From assembly GCF_964355755.1 (NCBI RefSeq), contig NC_092674.1, positions 29,562,001 through 29,626,000 of the forward strand: a stretch of DNA of 64,000 bases, given 5' to 3'. The notes under the pieces are model-generated. The model was given only the letters and a program-made list of their open reading frames with translations, had not been told where the DNA came from and searched no databases. A program made the translations under genes and the position numbers. The stretch's first letter is position 1, and every line of letters starts with the position of its first letter. This DNA comes from Antedon mediterranea (Eukaryota > Echinodermata > Crinoidea > Comatulida > Antedonidae). This document shows positions 46,075 to 57,493 of this stretch, one piece after another.

Positions 46075-47195
46075 CTTTATCCAAAACTAAATTGGTATAG
46101 TAAAACACAGTGCTAGCAATTTATCATATTATTAAATGTTTCATATTCTTTATCATTGTGTTTTACTCTAATCAAATTGGTATAGTAAAACACAGTGCTA
46201 AATTGCTATGTGAATGTCATTTATCATATTTTTAAATGTTTCCTATTCTTTATCATTGTGTTTAACTCTAACCAAATTGGTTATAGTAAAACACAGTGCT
46301 AAATTGCTATGTAAATGTTATATATCATATTATTAAATTCCTATTCTTTATCATTGTGTTTTACTCTAACCAAATTGGTTATAGTAAAACACAGTGATAA
46401 ATTGCTATGTAAATGTAATTTATCATATTATTAAATGTTTCCTATTCTTTATCATTGTGTTTTACTCTAACCAAATTGGTTATAGTAAAACACAGTGATA
46501 AATTGCTATGTAAATGTAATTTATCATGTTATTAAATGTTTCCTATTCTTTATCGTTGAGTTTTACTCTAATCAAATTGGTTATAGTAAAACACAGTGCT
46601 AAATTGCTATGTAAATGTTATATATCATATTATTAAATGTTTCCTATTCTTTATCATTGTGTTTTACTCTAATCTGATTGGTTATAGTAAAACACAGTGC
46701 TAAATTGCTATGTGAATGTCATTTATCATGTTATTAAATGTTTCCTATTCTTTATCATTGTGCTTTACTCTAACCAAATTGGTTATAGTAAAACACAGTG
46801 CTAAATTGCTATGTAAATGTCATTTATCATGTTATTAAATGTTTCTTATTCTTTATCATTTTGTTTTACTCTAACCAAATTGGTTATAGTAAAACACAGT
46901 GCTAAATTGCTATGTAAATGTAATTTATCATATTATTAAATGTTTCCTATTCTTTATCATTGTGCTTTACTCTAACCAAATTGGTTATAGTAAAACACAG
47001 TGCTAAATTGCTATGTAAATGTCATTTATCATGTTATTAAATGTTTCTTATTCTTTATCATTGTGTTTTACTCTAACCAAATTGGTTATAGTAAAACACA
47101 GTGCTAAATTGCTATGTAAATGTAATTTATCATATTATTAAATGTTTCCTATTCTTTATCATTGTGTTTTACTCTAACCAAATTGGTTATAATTT
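46075..47195 (-). repeat. FB3 right array, monomer B, - orientation, ~11 copies
   Basis: Reverse-oriented 101-bp monomers (TTTCCTATTCTTTATCATTG, GTTTTACTCTAACCAAATTG). About a quarter of the left array's length, so the foldback arms are unequal. Confidence 0.95.
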
Positions 47196-48159
47196 ATTTA
47201 ATTTCATTTCAAAAGACATTTACCTAAATTTCTATTTAAATGTCATTTATCAAATTATTAAATGTTTCCTATTATTTATCTGGTTATATAGTAAAACACT
47301 GTGCTAAATTGCTATTGTATTAAGGACGAGTTCCGAGAAGATGTATTCAAAGCTACAACCAATCAGAACAGTGTTAATCAATATAGTCCATGGCTACAGC
47401 CAATCAGAAACGTCCAAATCGCAATAACCCCTAGGCTAATAGAAATTATTGGTCCGAGTAGCCTTTTCAACCAGACGTTGCGAGGTTTAAAAAGTAAAAC
47501 ATGATTTACTCGCCAGTTTGGTATAGTTTATATACCTGGACTCCGTTGATACAAATTGGGGAAAACCCGGTATTTTCGTTGAAAAGTTAGGAGTCTTCCA
47601 TTTGTTTTGGCTTCACGATCGATCGAAAAGTGGGCGAATTACAGGTGAAAAACAAAAATATCAATCCGCGCGCAATGCATTTTGGGATTTATAGCGGGCC
47701 GCTATAATTATTAGAATCGATTTATTTTTCACATTTTTAACCGTTTAAAGACGAAAAAAGTTATCGCAATAGGACCATATAGTATTATTTTTACATTACA
47801 TATAGTTTGTGATCTTAAATTAGATCTAAAAAACGTAGGGAATGGGGCTTTAATTTTAACCCAAAAACCAGACAGACAATTTAAGCATTTTTTTGTTTTA
47901 AATTACATTTTTTCAGGTAAATATTTTATTTGATCCAGTTTTAATTCAAATGAATAATTATTACATGACATTAACATGACATATTCAAAAACAAAATTTG
48001 AAAATTATGAAAATTATAATGACAATATATCTTTAATATTAACAACATACAGCACTGCATATTTATTAATTTTAGTTTATTTTTTCTAGTTTGTACGTAC
48101 ATATTAATGCAGTTTGTAGTGTCACAGTGTCAAAGGTGAAGAAGCTCAAATTCATTGGA

Positions 48160-48259
48160 AAGGGATGCATACTAAAATGTTCCATTGTGAAACTGAACCT
48201 TGCACACAGTTTATTGTGTTGTTTTTAGCGTTCATATTTTATTGGGCAGATAATCTGAA
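48160..48259 (+). other. Candidate 5' UTR exon of the left cGAS-like gene
   Basis: The sequence ends TTGGGCAGATAATCTGAAC followed by a GTAAGT donor at 48260. The coding exon begins after a TTTTGCAG acceptor at 48504. The right copy keeps the same arrangement (donor near 54936). The upstream limit is unknown. Confidence 0.5.
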
Positions 48260-48513
48260 CGTAAGTACAAATTATGAATTACAAACAATATGTATTTGCA
48301 TGAAATTCTACTGAACATTGAAAAAAAAAATGTACAGTCTTATTAGAGATCTTTGGGAGTGGAGCTTGTGGGTTTTAAGACATGATTAAACAGTTTTATG
48401 GATTTCTTTGTTCTGTTTATGGGAGGTTTCAATTGGTACGATCGATATAATAGGCCTACTTTGATAGAATTATTTAAAAAACTACATTACATTATATTTT
48501 GCAGTATTTACTG

Positions 48514-50607
48514 ATGGCGGAATGTACGAGTGTTGAAGAAATGATGGATGATGTTGCAAATAGATTCATTGCATGGAAAACCAGTGGACGACTGGCGCAA
48601 ATGTCTTACTTGGCACTTAGGGAAGAAGCAAATAAAAGCTACTTGAACATAATAGGTGAAACTAACACTGACAGCCATTTTCAGAGTGTTCATTATGTTG
48701 GTAGTTATCATGGTGAAGGGATGCCAGAATTTGTCTGTGGCGATAAAGATATGATGGGAGTGTTTCCAACGTTTCCAATAGTATGTTGGAAGCGCTTGTC
48801 AACAAAATGTCAAGAAACAGGGTATGTTGTAGGTGAACAAATAAAAGATGATCCAGCTTATCTAAAGCTTAGGGTAATGGATGAAACATGTCTACACAAG
48901 GACTATCAATGCTTTGTTAACAATGGTTACTTAAAGAGTAGTGATTTCATGGAAAAGCGTTTAGAATTTATGAAGGAATATTCATCTGCATTTGAAATAC
49001 ATGGTCCATCAGTAACAATACCATCTGGTCATCAAGTACCACATACTCTCAAATACGAGCCCATGAATGATATTGTATTTTGCTTGTTGTGCCAATCATG
49101 GCCATCTATCAACTACTTTACAAGAAAGAGGCAAACTAACTGGCCATCAGAGAAGCTCTTACAGAAGATATCAGATGTTGATTGTCATATAGTTGCCGTT
49201 GGACGACCTAACAGTTTGTCAAAGATGAATGAATGGCGGTTGTCATTTTCACTTGCCGAGAAGATACTTTTCCGTGAAATTCCTGAGCAATTTGCTAACT
49301 GTTTGTTTGCATTGAAAGCAATAAAGAAAAAACACAAACTGTACGAGTCCAGGGAACAAAAACCGTTATGTTCATATTTCATCAAGACTGCTTGTCTTTG
49401 GATCTGTGAAAGAATGTCTTGTGGCAACACCATGAATTTAATCAGAAGCGTGTTAGACTGGCTGATAAATTGTTATGAAAACAGACATATGCCACACTAT
49501 TTTATTCCTGAACAAAATTTGATTGGTCATTTATCGAAAGAAAGTTGTGATGACGTGCGTACAACTTTGACAACGATTAAAAAACATCTTTGGACGGAAG
49601 TGATGTCGAGTATTGAAGGTGGGATAGTAGATTCAAGAAGAATAATCAATAAACATATTTGTGATGCATTAACGATAGAAAGAATCGGTCAATCTCATGA
49701 CTATGCAATGCTTGAGGTTAATCTTTTGAAACACCCAACAGCTACAACTAGATGTCTCAAAGGAGTGGTTAATGACTTAAAGAACTCCATAACAGATCAC
49801 ATGGTGTTTGAAATCAACAGATGGGTGTCATGTAGCATTCTGCCATTTGATAAAGCTGTGATTTACTGGATAAGAAATAGTACTAACATTGCAGAAATCG
49901 TCAGCAATATAGAGGGCCTTATATTACCAATTATTAAGAAACTCAAAGAGATTGTAATTGAAGGATATGAAGACATATTCAAGGCAAAATTACATCGACA
50001 TATAGGAGACTTATTGACTTCCACTTTGGTGTGCTTACGTGACAAATACTCATATGAAGACCGGACTAAGTATCAGAATAAAGCATTGCAGTACTACAAG
50101 TTAGGAGCTGAAATGATCTATCCTGATGGACTGTGCGATGACGGAGTGGGACATGAAGCTTATGTTGTAAAGTTTCATTATTTAATGGGTAATCATAAGG
50201 AATTAAAAGATGCAATTGATGATTTTCGGAATGCTTTCCGGTCTTTTGAGGATTATAAACTAAAGTGTATCCCGTTTATAAATATACACACAGGAGATGA
50301 AAGAGAAGATTTGACTTACAGAGAATGGGAGGTTGATAAGTCATTTCAGTGTTTTATCAAAAATCAAAGTAATACAGACTTTTCCTTTAGTTTAATTCCA
50401 ATAGTGTATTACATATATTTCAGAGTAAGACTTAATGATGGCAATGTAGAGTGTGCCTCTAAAATTGCAACCTTAATAGAGAATTTAAAAGAGCATGTCT
50501 ACACCAGCGATATTGAACTATTATTAGGCAATTTTGCTGAATGTTTAATTGGCCTGGTTAAAGTTATGCAAATGATATGTAATGGTACTATCTATCTAAT
50601 CAGGTAG
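48514..50607 (+). CDS. Mab-21/cGAS-like nucleotidyltransferase protein, left copy, intact
   Basis: Single long coding exon, 697 aa from ATG 48514. The upstream TTG-initiated reading belongs to the intron acceptor TTTTGCAG. Nucleotidyltransferase signature: GS..GEG (res 63-69), catalytic acidic pair Asp77 and Asp79 in CGDKDMM, third acid Asp186 in NDIVFCLLCQSWP. Then the Mab-21 C-terminal lobe (WRLSFSLAEKILF at 241, SYFIKTACLWICE, HYFIPEQNLIGHL). The last 250 residues form an additional helical region. The conserved triad suggests a cGAS-like receptor making a cyclic dinucleotide, or a relative; ligand and product cannot be inferred. It lies on the opposite strand within the original RAB30 intron 1. 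The stop overlaps a possible donor (AATCAG-GTAGGT), so a further 3' exon is possible. Confidence 0.85.
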   Translation: MAECTSVEEMMDDVANRFIAWKTSGRLAQMSYLALREEANKSYLNIIGETNTDSHFQSVHYVGSYHGEGMPEFVCGDKDMMGVFPTFPIVCWKRLSTKCQETGYVVGEQIKDDPAYLKLRVMDETCLHKDYQCFVNNGYLKSSDFMEKRLEFMKEYSSAFEIHGPSVTIPSGHQVPHTLKYEPMNDIVFCLLCQSWPSINYFTRKRQTNWPSEKLLQKISDVDCHIVAVGRPNSLSKMNEWRLSFSLAEKILFREIPEQFANCLFALKAIKKKHKLYESREQKPLCSYFIKTACLWICERMSCGNTMNLIRSVLDWLINCYENRHMPHYFIPEQNLIGHLSKESCDDVRTTLTTIKKHLWTEVMSSIEGGIVDSRRIINKHICDALTIERIGQSHDYAMLEVNLLKHPTATTRCLKGVVNDLKNSITDHMVFEINRWVSCSILPFDKAVIYWIRNSTNIAEIVSNIEGLILPIIKKLKEIVIEGYEDIFKAKLHRHIGDLLTSTLVCLRDKYSYEDRTKYQNKALQYYKLGAEMIYPDGLCDDGVGHEAYVVKFHYLMGNHKELKDAIDDFRNAFRSFEDYKLKCIPFINIHTGDEREDLTYREWEVDKSFQCFIKNQSNTDFSFSLIPIVYYIYFRVRLNDGNVECASKIATLIENLKEHVYTSDIELLLGNFAECLIGLVKVMQMICNGTIYLIR

Positions 50608-50758
50608 GTATACCTCCATGATCTAATACAGTACAGTAGTACAGTAGAATCTTTACACAGTCCCAGTTAACGCACATTAAGATAAGATAATTATTAATGA
50701 TCAATCATGATAAAATATAATGAGAGGAAGAAAACAATAGCAGAATGTTGATGAATGC

Positions 50759-50798
50759 ATGGACCTATAAATTAGATTATACAATTTATAGGTCCATG
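50759..50798. mobile_element. 40-bp palindromic insertion with 8-bp target duplication
   Basis: CATGGACCTATAAATT ... AATTTATAGGTCCAT between two copies of GATGAATG (50751-50758 and 50799-50806). The paralogous position in the right copy (about 57330) has a single GATGAATG directly followed by GAGGCAGC, an empty site. Relatives at 44525 and, decayed, at 1616-1655. Confidence 0.8.
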
Positions 50799-50873
50799 AT
50801 GAATGGAGGCAGCAAAAAGGAGGAGGTTGAAAAACATAGAAATGATCATCATGACGATGACCTCTGACCTCAC

Positions 50874-50960
50874 CTGCATGAACCTCCTCACTAAGCATGT
50901 TTTACCAACTCCAGCATTTCCAATGAGTACTATTTTGAATAGGTATTTGTAGTCCTCCAT
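50874..50960 (-). pseudogene. RAB30: Orphan RAB30 exon 1 (left copy)
   Basis: Encodes MEDYKYLFKIVLIGNAGVGK then TCLVRRFMQ, with its GTGAGG-type donor intact. It differs from the functional exon 1 by Thr to Met in RRFTQ. Its exon 2 partner lies 22 kb away, truncated, and exons 3-4 are gone. The exon could still be transcribed but cannot give a complete GTPase. Confidence 0.9.
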
Positions 50961-51814
50961 AGCCCGGCAGCGGCACCCCAAATTCAAGATGCTAGTAATA
51001 TTTTCACTAGCATAGATACTAATGTATTGCTGTTGAGTGGAGGTATTGTGTACTCGCTGATCTTCCTAAAAAACCAAGCCTATAAAAGTATAGAATTAAA
51101 TCATGCTGAAATCTTATAATATTCTTCATTCATTTTATATTCACATTCATGCCTGTATTCAATTTAGATGAGATGGATGGATAATTGATACCCTAATTTT
51201 GTCATCTACAAATAGACCTACCCTACATATACTGTTGTAATGTAAAATGGGTTGGGTTGGTGAATCAACCAATGCAAGTTAAAAACCATGCTGCATAGCT
51301 AGCTCAGCAAATGCTCATATCCAGGACATTCGTTTTAAATACTACTATATTTCATTCATCAAACTTACTATTGTATATGTCTATCTAGACACCATTCGAA
51401 ATTAATCGTAATTTGTTGCATAAAAAGCATTACCAGTGGTATGGGTTCAATCAACAGTACACTTTATTGGCCACTGGCCCATTGTACCCATCTGGGGCAT
51501 CTACTTAGGTGCAGAAAGTGTATACTATGTGTTTACATGGGCTAGGGCTGACGAAGTCAGAAATATTTTTGAAATCTATTTATACATGTGTATAATAGCA
51601 ATGTAAAAATGCAGTGCAAATCATTTATGCTAGTTTTTGAGAATACAAATCAAAGTTACAAAATGAATTTTGGACATGTATTATGTACTTTTGGAATAAA
51701 TAAAGATATGTAATAATAAATATATTTTTGTTTAATTTATTTTACAGGTACGATGATGGTATTGAACAAAATATTGCAAATTATAAAAGGTTCTTAACAA
51801 TTATTCTGTGTTTA

Positions 51815-51923
51815 AGTTCTTAAGATGATGTCATATCACTACCATATTTGGGCATATCACTACCATGTTTGGGCACATCATACTTTTTTTGTCACATAAA
51901 GTTTGATAGTGTAGACAGAGTTT
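51815..51923. mobile_element. MITE (TA-flanked palindromic family)
   Basis: Duplication partner of 27331-27434; a doubled CACTACCATATTTGGGCA-type block and AAAGTTTGATAGTGTAGACA right end. Confidence 0.8.
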
Positions 51924-52135
51924 TATACAGTACATTCCATAAGCTAGAACTTAATAATAACATGGGTTGAATGGATAAATACAAATTACTTAAATAAATT
52001 TAAATAAAATACATTACATAAATATATAGACATTACATATTTGCACAAATAATACTGAATATATAAAATTATTTGCCTTTATCAGAAACAAAACTGAATG
52101 TAAGCAAACCTGTAATCACTGAGTTTAGAAAATAA

Positions 52136-53424
52136 CTTGGCAAACATTTTAAATATTACACATCTTAATTTTAATATTTATTATACTATAGAATTTCCTA
52201 AATTTATTTGGAATTAAAAACACTTGTTTTCTTATCATATTAACATCTAAAATCGTAGTACTACTACAGTTACATGAAAAGTAGTATGATAAAAGTTACA
52301 GAATTTTAATACAGTATTACAATACCAACCTTATTTTTATTACTAACTCTTTAGTTACAACCATTTAAAGTTTCCTGGTAAAAATAATTCTATTATTTTT
52401 GTATTTATTCAAATAATTTTTAAATTACAATAGCAACCTTATTTTTATTACTATAGCTCTTATAAGTACAACCATTTAAAGTGTCCTGGTAAAAATAATT
52501 ATATTATTTTTGTATTCATTTAACTAACAACACAATAAAACTGAACAAAACATAGTTTGAATTAGTTCAATCAAGTACTTCATATCTTAACAGAGGCGGT
52601 CGGTCCCTTTTGACAGCAAAAATGAAATTATCTACTACCTACTTCTTGATATCCACTTCTGACAGATTATTAATATTATATGTTCGCATTAAAAAAAATG
52701 TTGGATCCTCCCCTGATACAGTATAAAATTTGATAAGCAGCCCTAATTAAAGCATTGTCATGAACACCAGTACAACATTACATAACAATTTGGGGCTGGA
52801 ATGTGTTTACTAACATTTGTAACAAATTAACTTATTAGAAATGTAACAAATGGTGACTTAAGTTTGGTGGGCAAATCTAGAAATTCTTGAACTTTGAAAG
52901 AGAAAAAATACATAATTCAACAAAACAACAAAATAATTCATGGAACCAAAATATTTGAAAGCAAAGTTTACAGAAAATTCAAAATTTAATAAATTAGGTT
53001 ATCTAATTACATAATTATTAAAGCTAGTTTTTCCGATGCTTAATATTTGGCAGTAAACTCTTATTTATTTTAATATCAACTATTGCAACATTTAACAGCT
53101 TTTCAGTTCATATGAAATAAATTACTAGAAACTAATGTAAAAGATTGCACCTCAAATAAATGTATAAAATCAACAAATTAGAAATTCATTTCAGAATTTA
53201 TTATTTAATTATTTTCCACAATATTATATGGCCTTATTGTCAAAGTAAACATAGTCCTGTTTTCATAGGAAGCTTTAAAATACAGTTTTCAATAAACTCA
53301 CAATAGCACAGCAAATGTAACAAACTTTGTAATATATAATTGGACGTATATAATTTACAATAGGATATATAGCAATATTACAAGGGAGCATTGTATTACC
53401 ATGGAAACAAGTTGAACTTTGACA
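52136..53424. other. RAB30 3' flank / 3' UTR with a ~113-bp tandem duplication
   Basis: AT-rich sequence downstream of the RAB30 stop. ACCTTATTTTTATTAC, CAACCATTTAAAGT and TCCTGGTAAAAATAATT occur twice in order (about 52325-52425 and 52430-52525). No other gene seen. Confidence 0.6.
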
Positions 53425-56400
53425 TCATTGCCTACAGCAGCCTGTGACACTGTGGTGCTCCTTGATTGGTACCTCTTCGGCATCTGTCTTTATTTCAACG
53501 TTCCTTACCGTGTTCGTCAATTCTACTGCGATATCAATGAAGAGTTTGTCTACGTTTTCAGCTTCTTTGGCCGACGTTTCCATAAACTGTATCGTCTTTT
53601 CATCTGCAAACGCTTGACCTTCTTCTGATTTGACCTCCCTCTCAGATGCGAGGTCAGTCTTATTACCTATAGAATCCAGAAATATGTAAATACAGATTTT
53701 TTGACAAATGGTTAGGTCAAGGTATAATATAATTATACACAACAGTGGTTAGGCCTATACACACATATATACACTACACAACAATTACTCTAATGTATGA
53801 GGTGGGCTTATATACCCCAAACTGGGCATATACCAGAATCATTACTACAGTATCACTGACCAACTAAAACTGTAACTATCTTTGGACTTGCATAAGTTTC
53901 AACTTCTTTCATCCAGTCTGGTAACGTGTTATAACTGTCTCGTGACGTGACATCATAGACCATAACAAGGGCGTCGGCACTATGATAATAACTCTGTGTG
54001 ATGGAGCGAAAGCGTTCCTGGCCCGCAGTATCCCAAACCTGAAGCTGGAAAATAACATTTTACAATTAAAGGAAAAATAAAATCCTTTAACCTAATATAC
54101 AAACACAAATAAGAATTATTGTTACCGTAATTATTATATGACCTGAAAATGACCTTACTTTGACCTTATCACCTCCAATCTGTAGTGTTTTTATCATAAA
54201 ATCTACTCCTATTGTTGCCCCTTGACCTGGTGGAAATAAACCCTAAAAACAAAAAACAATTTGAATAATTATTCATATTTATTAAAGATGTATTGTCCCC
54301 CAAAAACATGAACATTGAAGAGTATTAAAATCAGACTTTAAATAGGCCATTTTGCAGTTTTAATAAAGAATCACTTCTGTAAAAAAAAAATTTAAAAAAA
54401 GAATTATTTCACTTTAAAAAGACAAAACAAAGGGCTAATTTTAACCATTAAACATTTTTTTGCTTTACATTAGATTTTTTTCAGGTAAATCATTTTTACG
54501 ATCCAGTTTTTGGTCAAAATTACGTGACATTAAAATGGTATATTCAACAAAATAAAAAATAAATTTTTAGGGAGACAATATATCTTTAATATTGACAATA
54601 TACAGCACTGCAATATTAATTTTAGTTTAGTTTTCGCAGTTTGTAGTTCCACAGTGTCAAAGGTGACGGAGGCTCACATAAATTAAAAAACAAATACAGA
54701 CACTATCTTTTAGAAAAAGCATTATACTGTACTATCATACTGAAATGTTTCATTGTGAAACTGAACCTTGAACAGGGAGGGGCCAATTAACAGGGAGGGG
54801 CCAATTAACAGGGAGGGGCCAATTAACAGGGAGGGGCCAATTAAAGCAAGATATACAGGATACTGTGTAGGCTAGGTTTTTGTTTTTAGCTTTCACAAAA
54901 TAGTTTATTGGGCAGACAAGTAAATCTGAAGGTAGGTACAACATATAAATTACAATATGTTTGGGAGTGGAGTGGGAGTTATTTTGGGTTTTAAGACATG
55001 ATTAATGACAAGTAGTTTTGTGGATTTGTTGTTCATACTGTTTGTGGGAGGTTTCAATTGGTACGATAGGCCTACTTTATTTACAAAACTACATTACATT
55101 ATATTTTGCAGTATTCACTGATGGCGGAATGTACGAGTGCTGAAGAAATGATGGATGATGTTGCAAATGGATTCATTGCATTGAAAACCAGTGGACGATT
55201 GGCGCAAATATCTCACTTGGCGCTTATGGAAGAAGCAAATAAAAGCTTTTTTAACAAATTAGGTCAATCTTTGGATATTCGGGGTACTCATAATGTTGGT
55301 AGTTATCATGGTGAAGGGATGCCACTATTTGTCTGTGGCGATATGGATATGATGCTCGTGCTTGTAAAGTTTCCAATAGTATGTTGGAAGTCCTTGCCAA
55401 CAACATGTCAAGAAACAGGGTATGTTGTAGGTGAACAAATAAAAGATGATCCAGCTTATCTAAAGCTTAGGGTAATGGATGAAACATGTCTATACAAGGA
55501 CTATCAAGGTTACTTACAGAGTAGTAATTTTATGGAAAAGAATTTTTCAGAATTTATGAAGAATTTTGCATATGAATTTAAACCACATGGTCCATCATTA
55601 ACAATAACATCTGCTGCACCTCTTACGAATGATATTGTATTATGCTTTTTGTGCCAATCATGGCCATCTACCAACTACTTTACAAGAAAGAGGCAAACTA
55701 ACTGGCCATCAGAGAAGCTCTTACAGAAGATATCAGGTGTTGATTGTCATGTAGTTGCCATTGGACGACCTAACAGTTTGTCAAAGATGAATGAATGGCG
55801 GTTGTCATTTTCACTGGCCGAGAAGGTACTTTTCCATGAAATTCCTGAGCAATTTGCTAACTGTTTGTTTGCATTGAAAGCAATAAAGAAAAAACACAAA
55901 CTGTACGAGTCCAGTGAACAAAAACCGTTCTGTTCATATTTCATCAAGACTGCTTGTCTTTGGATCTGTGAAAGAATGTCTTGTGGCAACACCATGAATT
56001 TAATCAGAAGCGTGTTAGACTGGCTGATAAATTGTTATAAAAACAGACATATGCCACACTATTTTATTCCTGAACAAAATTTGATTGGTCATTTATCAAA
56101 AAAAAAAAATGATGACGTACGTAAAACTTTGACAACAATTCAAAGACACCTTTGGACTGAAGTGATGTCGAATATTGAAGGTGGGCTAATAGATTCAAGA
56201 AGCACAATCAATGAACATATTTGTGATGCATTAATGATAGAAAAAATCAGTCAATCTCATGACTATGCAATACTTGAGTTTAATCTTTTGAAACACCCAA
56301 AAGTCACAAGATGTCTCAAAAGAGTGGTAAATGACTTAAAGAATTTCAGAACAGATTACATGGTGTTTGAAATCAAAGGGTGGGTGGGTCTCACGTAGTA

Positions 56401-57493
56401 TTCTGCCATTTAATAAATCTGTGATTTACTGGGTGAGAAATAGCACTAACATTGCAGAAATCATCAGCAATATAGAGGGCCTTATATTACCAATTATTAA
56501 GAAACTCAAAGAGATTGTAATTGAAGGATATGAAGACATATTCAAGGCAAAATTACATCAACATATAGGAGACTTATTGACTTCCACTTTGGTGTGCTTA
56601 CGTGACAAATACTCATATGAAGACCGGACTAAGTATCAGAATAAAGCATTGCAGTACTACAAGTTAGGAGCTGAAATGATCTATCCTGATGGACTGTGCG
56701 ATGACGGAGTGGGACATCAAGCTTATGTTGTAAAGTTCCATTATTTAATGGGTAATCATAAGGAATTGAAAGATGCACTTACAGATTTTTGGAATGCTTT
56801 CCAGTCTTTTGAGCATTATAAACTAAAGTGTATCCCGTTTATAAATATACACACAGGAGATGAAAGAGAAGATTTGACTTACAGAGAATGGGAGGTTGAT
56901 AAGTCATTTCAGTGTTTTATCAAAAATCAAAGTAATACAGACTTTTCCTTTAATTTACTGTCAATAATACTTTACATACTTTTTAGAGTAACACTTAATG
57001 ATGGCAATGTAGAGGGTGCCTCTAAAATTGCACCCATTATAAAGTTTTTCAACACCAGCGATTTATAACTATTATTAGGCAATTTTGCTGAATGTTTAAT
57101 TGGCCTGGTTAAAGTTATGCAAATGATATGTAATGGTACTAAACTATCTAATCAGGTAGGTATACCTCCATGATCTAATACAGTACAGTAGTTTTGTAGA
57201 ATCTTTACACAGTCTGAGCATGGAGGTTTTTATAGCTTCATGCTCTAAATTATAACGCACAGTATACAGTACTGTATGTCATTAATGGTCATTAATGATC
57301 AATCATGATAAAAAACAAAAGCTGAATGTTGATGAATGGAGGCAGCAAAAAGGAGGAATGAAAAACATAGAAATGATCATCATGACGATGACCTCAGTGA
57401 CCTCACCTGCGTGAACCTCCTCACTAAGCATGTTTTACCAACTCCAGCATTTCCAATGAGTACTATTTTGAATAGGTATTTGTAGTCTTCCAT
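53425..57493 (-). CDS. RAB30: RAB30 small GTPase, complete
   Basis: Four exons (minus strand): 57493-57407, 54242-54159, 54044-53861, 53666-53425, in phase, 198 aa (human about 203). All G motifs are present: P-loop GNAGVGKT, switch I Thr in GATIGVDF, switch II WDTAGQE, GNKTD and ETSAK. GLFPPGQGATIGVDFMIK and the RRFTQ junction are typical of Rab30. The C-terminus VTGCCRQ carries the paired cysteines for geranylgeranylation. Known Rab30 role: Golgi integrity and membrane traffic. A cGAS-like gene copy lies on the other strand inside the 3.2-kb first intron. A damaged second copy lies to the left. DDIAS is the next conserved neighbour, convergent. Confidence 0.95.
54771..54843. repeat. 18-bp unit, four perfect tandem copies
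   Basis: AACAGGGAGGGGCCAATT x4. Unusually GC-rich for the region and absent from the paralogous left copy (about 48205). It lies just upstream of the candidate 5' exon of the right cGAS-like gene and contains CCAAT on one strand of each unit. Confidence 0.95.
55121..57068 (+). pseudogene. Mab-21/cGAS-like protein, right copy, frameshifted
   Basis: Paralogue of 48514-50607. ATG 55121 opens 425 codons ending at 56398, with the nucleotidyltransferase motifs intact (GS..GEG, CGDMDMM, NDIVLCFLCQSWP, WRLSFSLAEKVLF, HYFIPEQNLIGHL). Near 56378 a GGGTGGGTGGGT run gives a net 4-nt gain relative to the left copy, causing a TAG. The homologous remainder continues in another frame (about 56395-57068). 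The N-terminal half has diverged more than the rest (LGQSLDIRGTHNVGSYHGEG; loss of residues near 150-180), while 55650-56090 is almost identical to the left copy. It may be a pseudogene, or encode a shortened protein that still has the catalytic core. Confidence 0.85.

Larger units (their letters stand above)
37688..47537 (+). mobile_element. FB3: giant foldback-type transposon of a second family, 9.85 kb
   Basis: Ends GAGCTATATATCCAATACC (left) and TATAGTTTATATACCT (right) share the FB1/FB2 terminal sequence. The inner part reads GGCGAGTAAATCATG then TTTTACTTT, with the near-palindrome AGTAAATCATGTTTTACT in place of AGTTGAGAATTCTCAACT. Flanks AGACTCCG (37680-37687) and GGACTCCG (47538-47545) match at 7 of 8 bases, an ageing target duplication. 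The element contains opposed arrays of a ~101-bp monomer B around a complex centre. No protein-coding gene is recognised. It is inserted in the same TTAA element as FB2, only 80 bp away. Confidence 0.9.
28814..47853. mobile_element. TTAA-flanked DNA transposon, host of FB2 and FB3
   Basis: TTAA at 28814-28817 and 47850-47853 flank ends AGACCCCTTCCCTGC (left) and CGTAGGGAATGGGGCT (right), which are inverted repeats of each other with mismatches. TTAA duplications are typical of piggyBac and Kolobok elements. The paralogous locus at 54435-54438 is an uninterrupted CTAA in matching flanks, an empty site. The element's own DNA is only 28818-29067, 37616-37679 and 47546-47849 (about 620 bp). The rest is FB2 and FB3 inserted into it. 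No coding capacity is seen. Confidence 0.85.
26912..51404. repeat. Left copy of a tandem segmental duplication (expanded, degraded)
   Basis: Paralogous to 51405-58025. Matching blocks: 26912-27640 with 51405-52135, 28574-28817 with 54188-54434, and 47850-51404 with 54435-58025. The region equivalent to 52136-54187 (RAB30 exons 3-4) is missing and replaced by 27641-28573. A 19-kb transposon nest (28818-47849) interrupts the copy. The end at 51404 abuts the start of the next copy, so the two are in direct tandem. Confidence 0.9.

Noticed and set aside
50874-50960. Alternative first exon for the intact RAB30
   Set aside because: It lies downstream of RAB30 exon 4 on the minus strand and belongs to the broken left duplicate.
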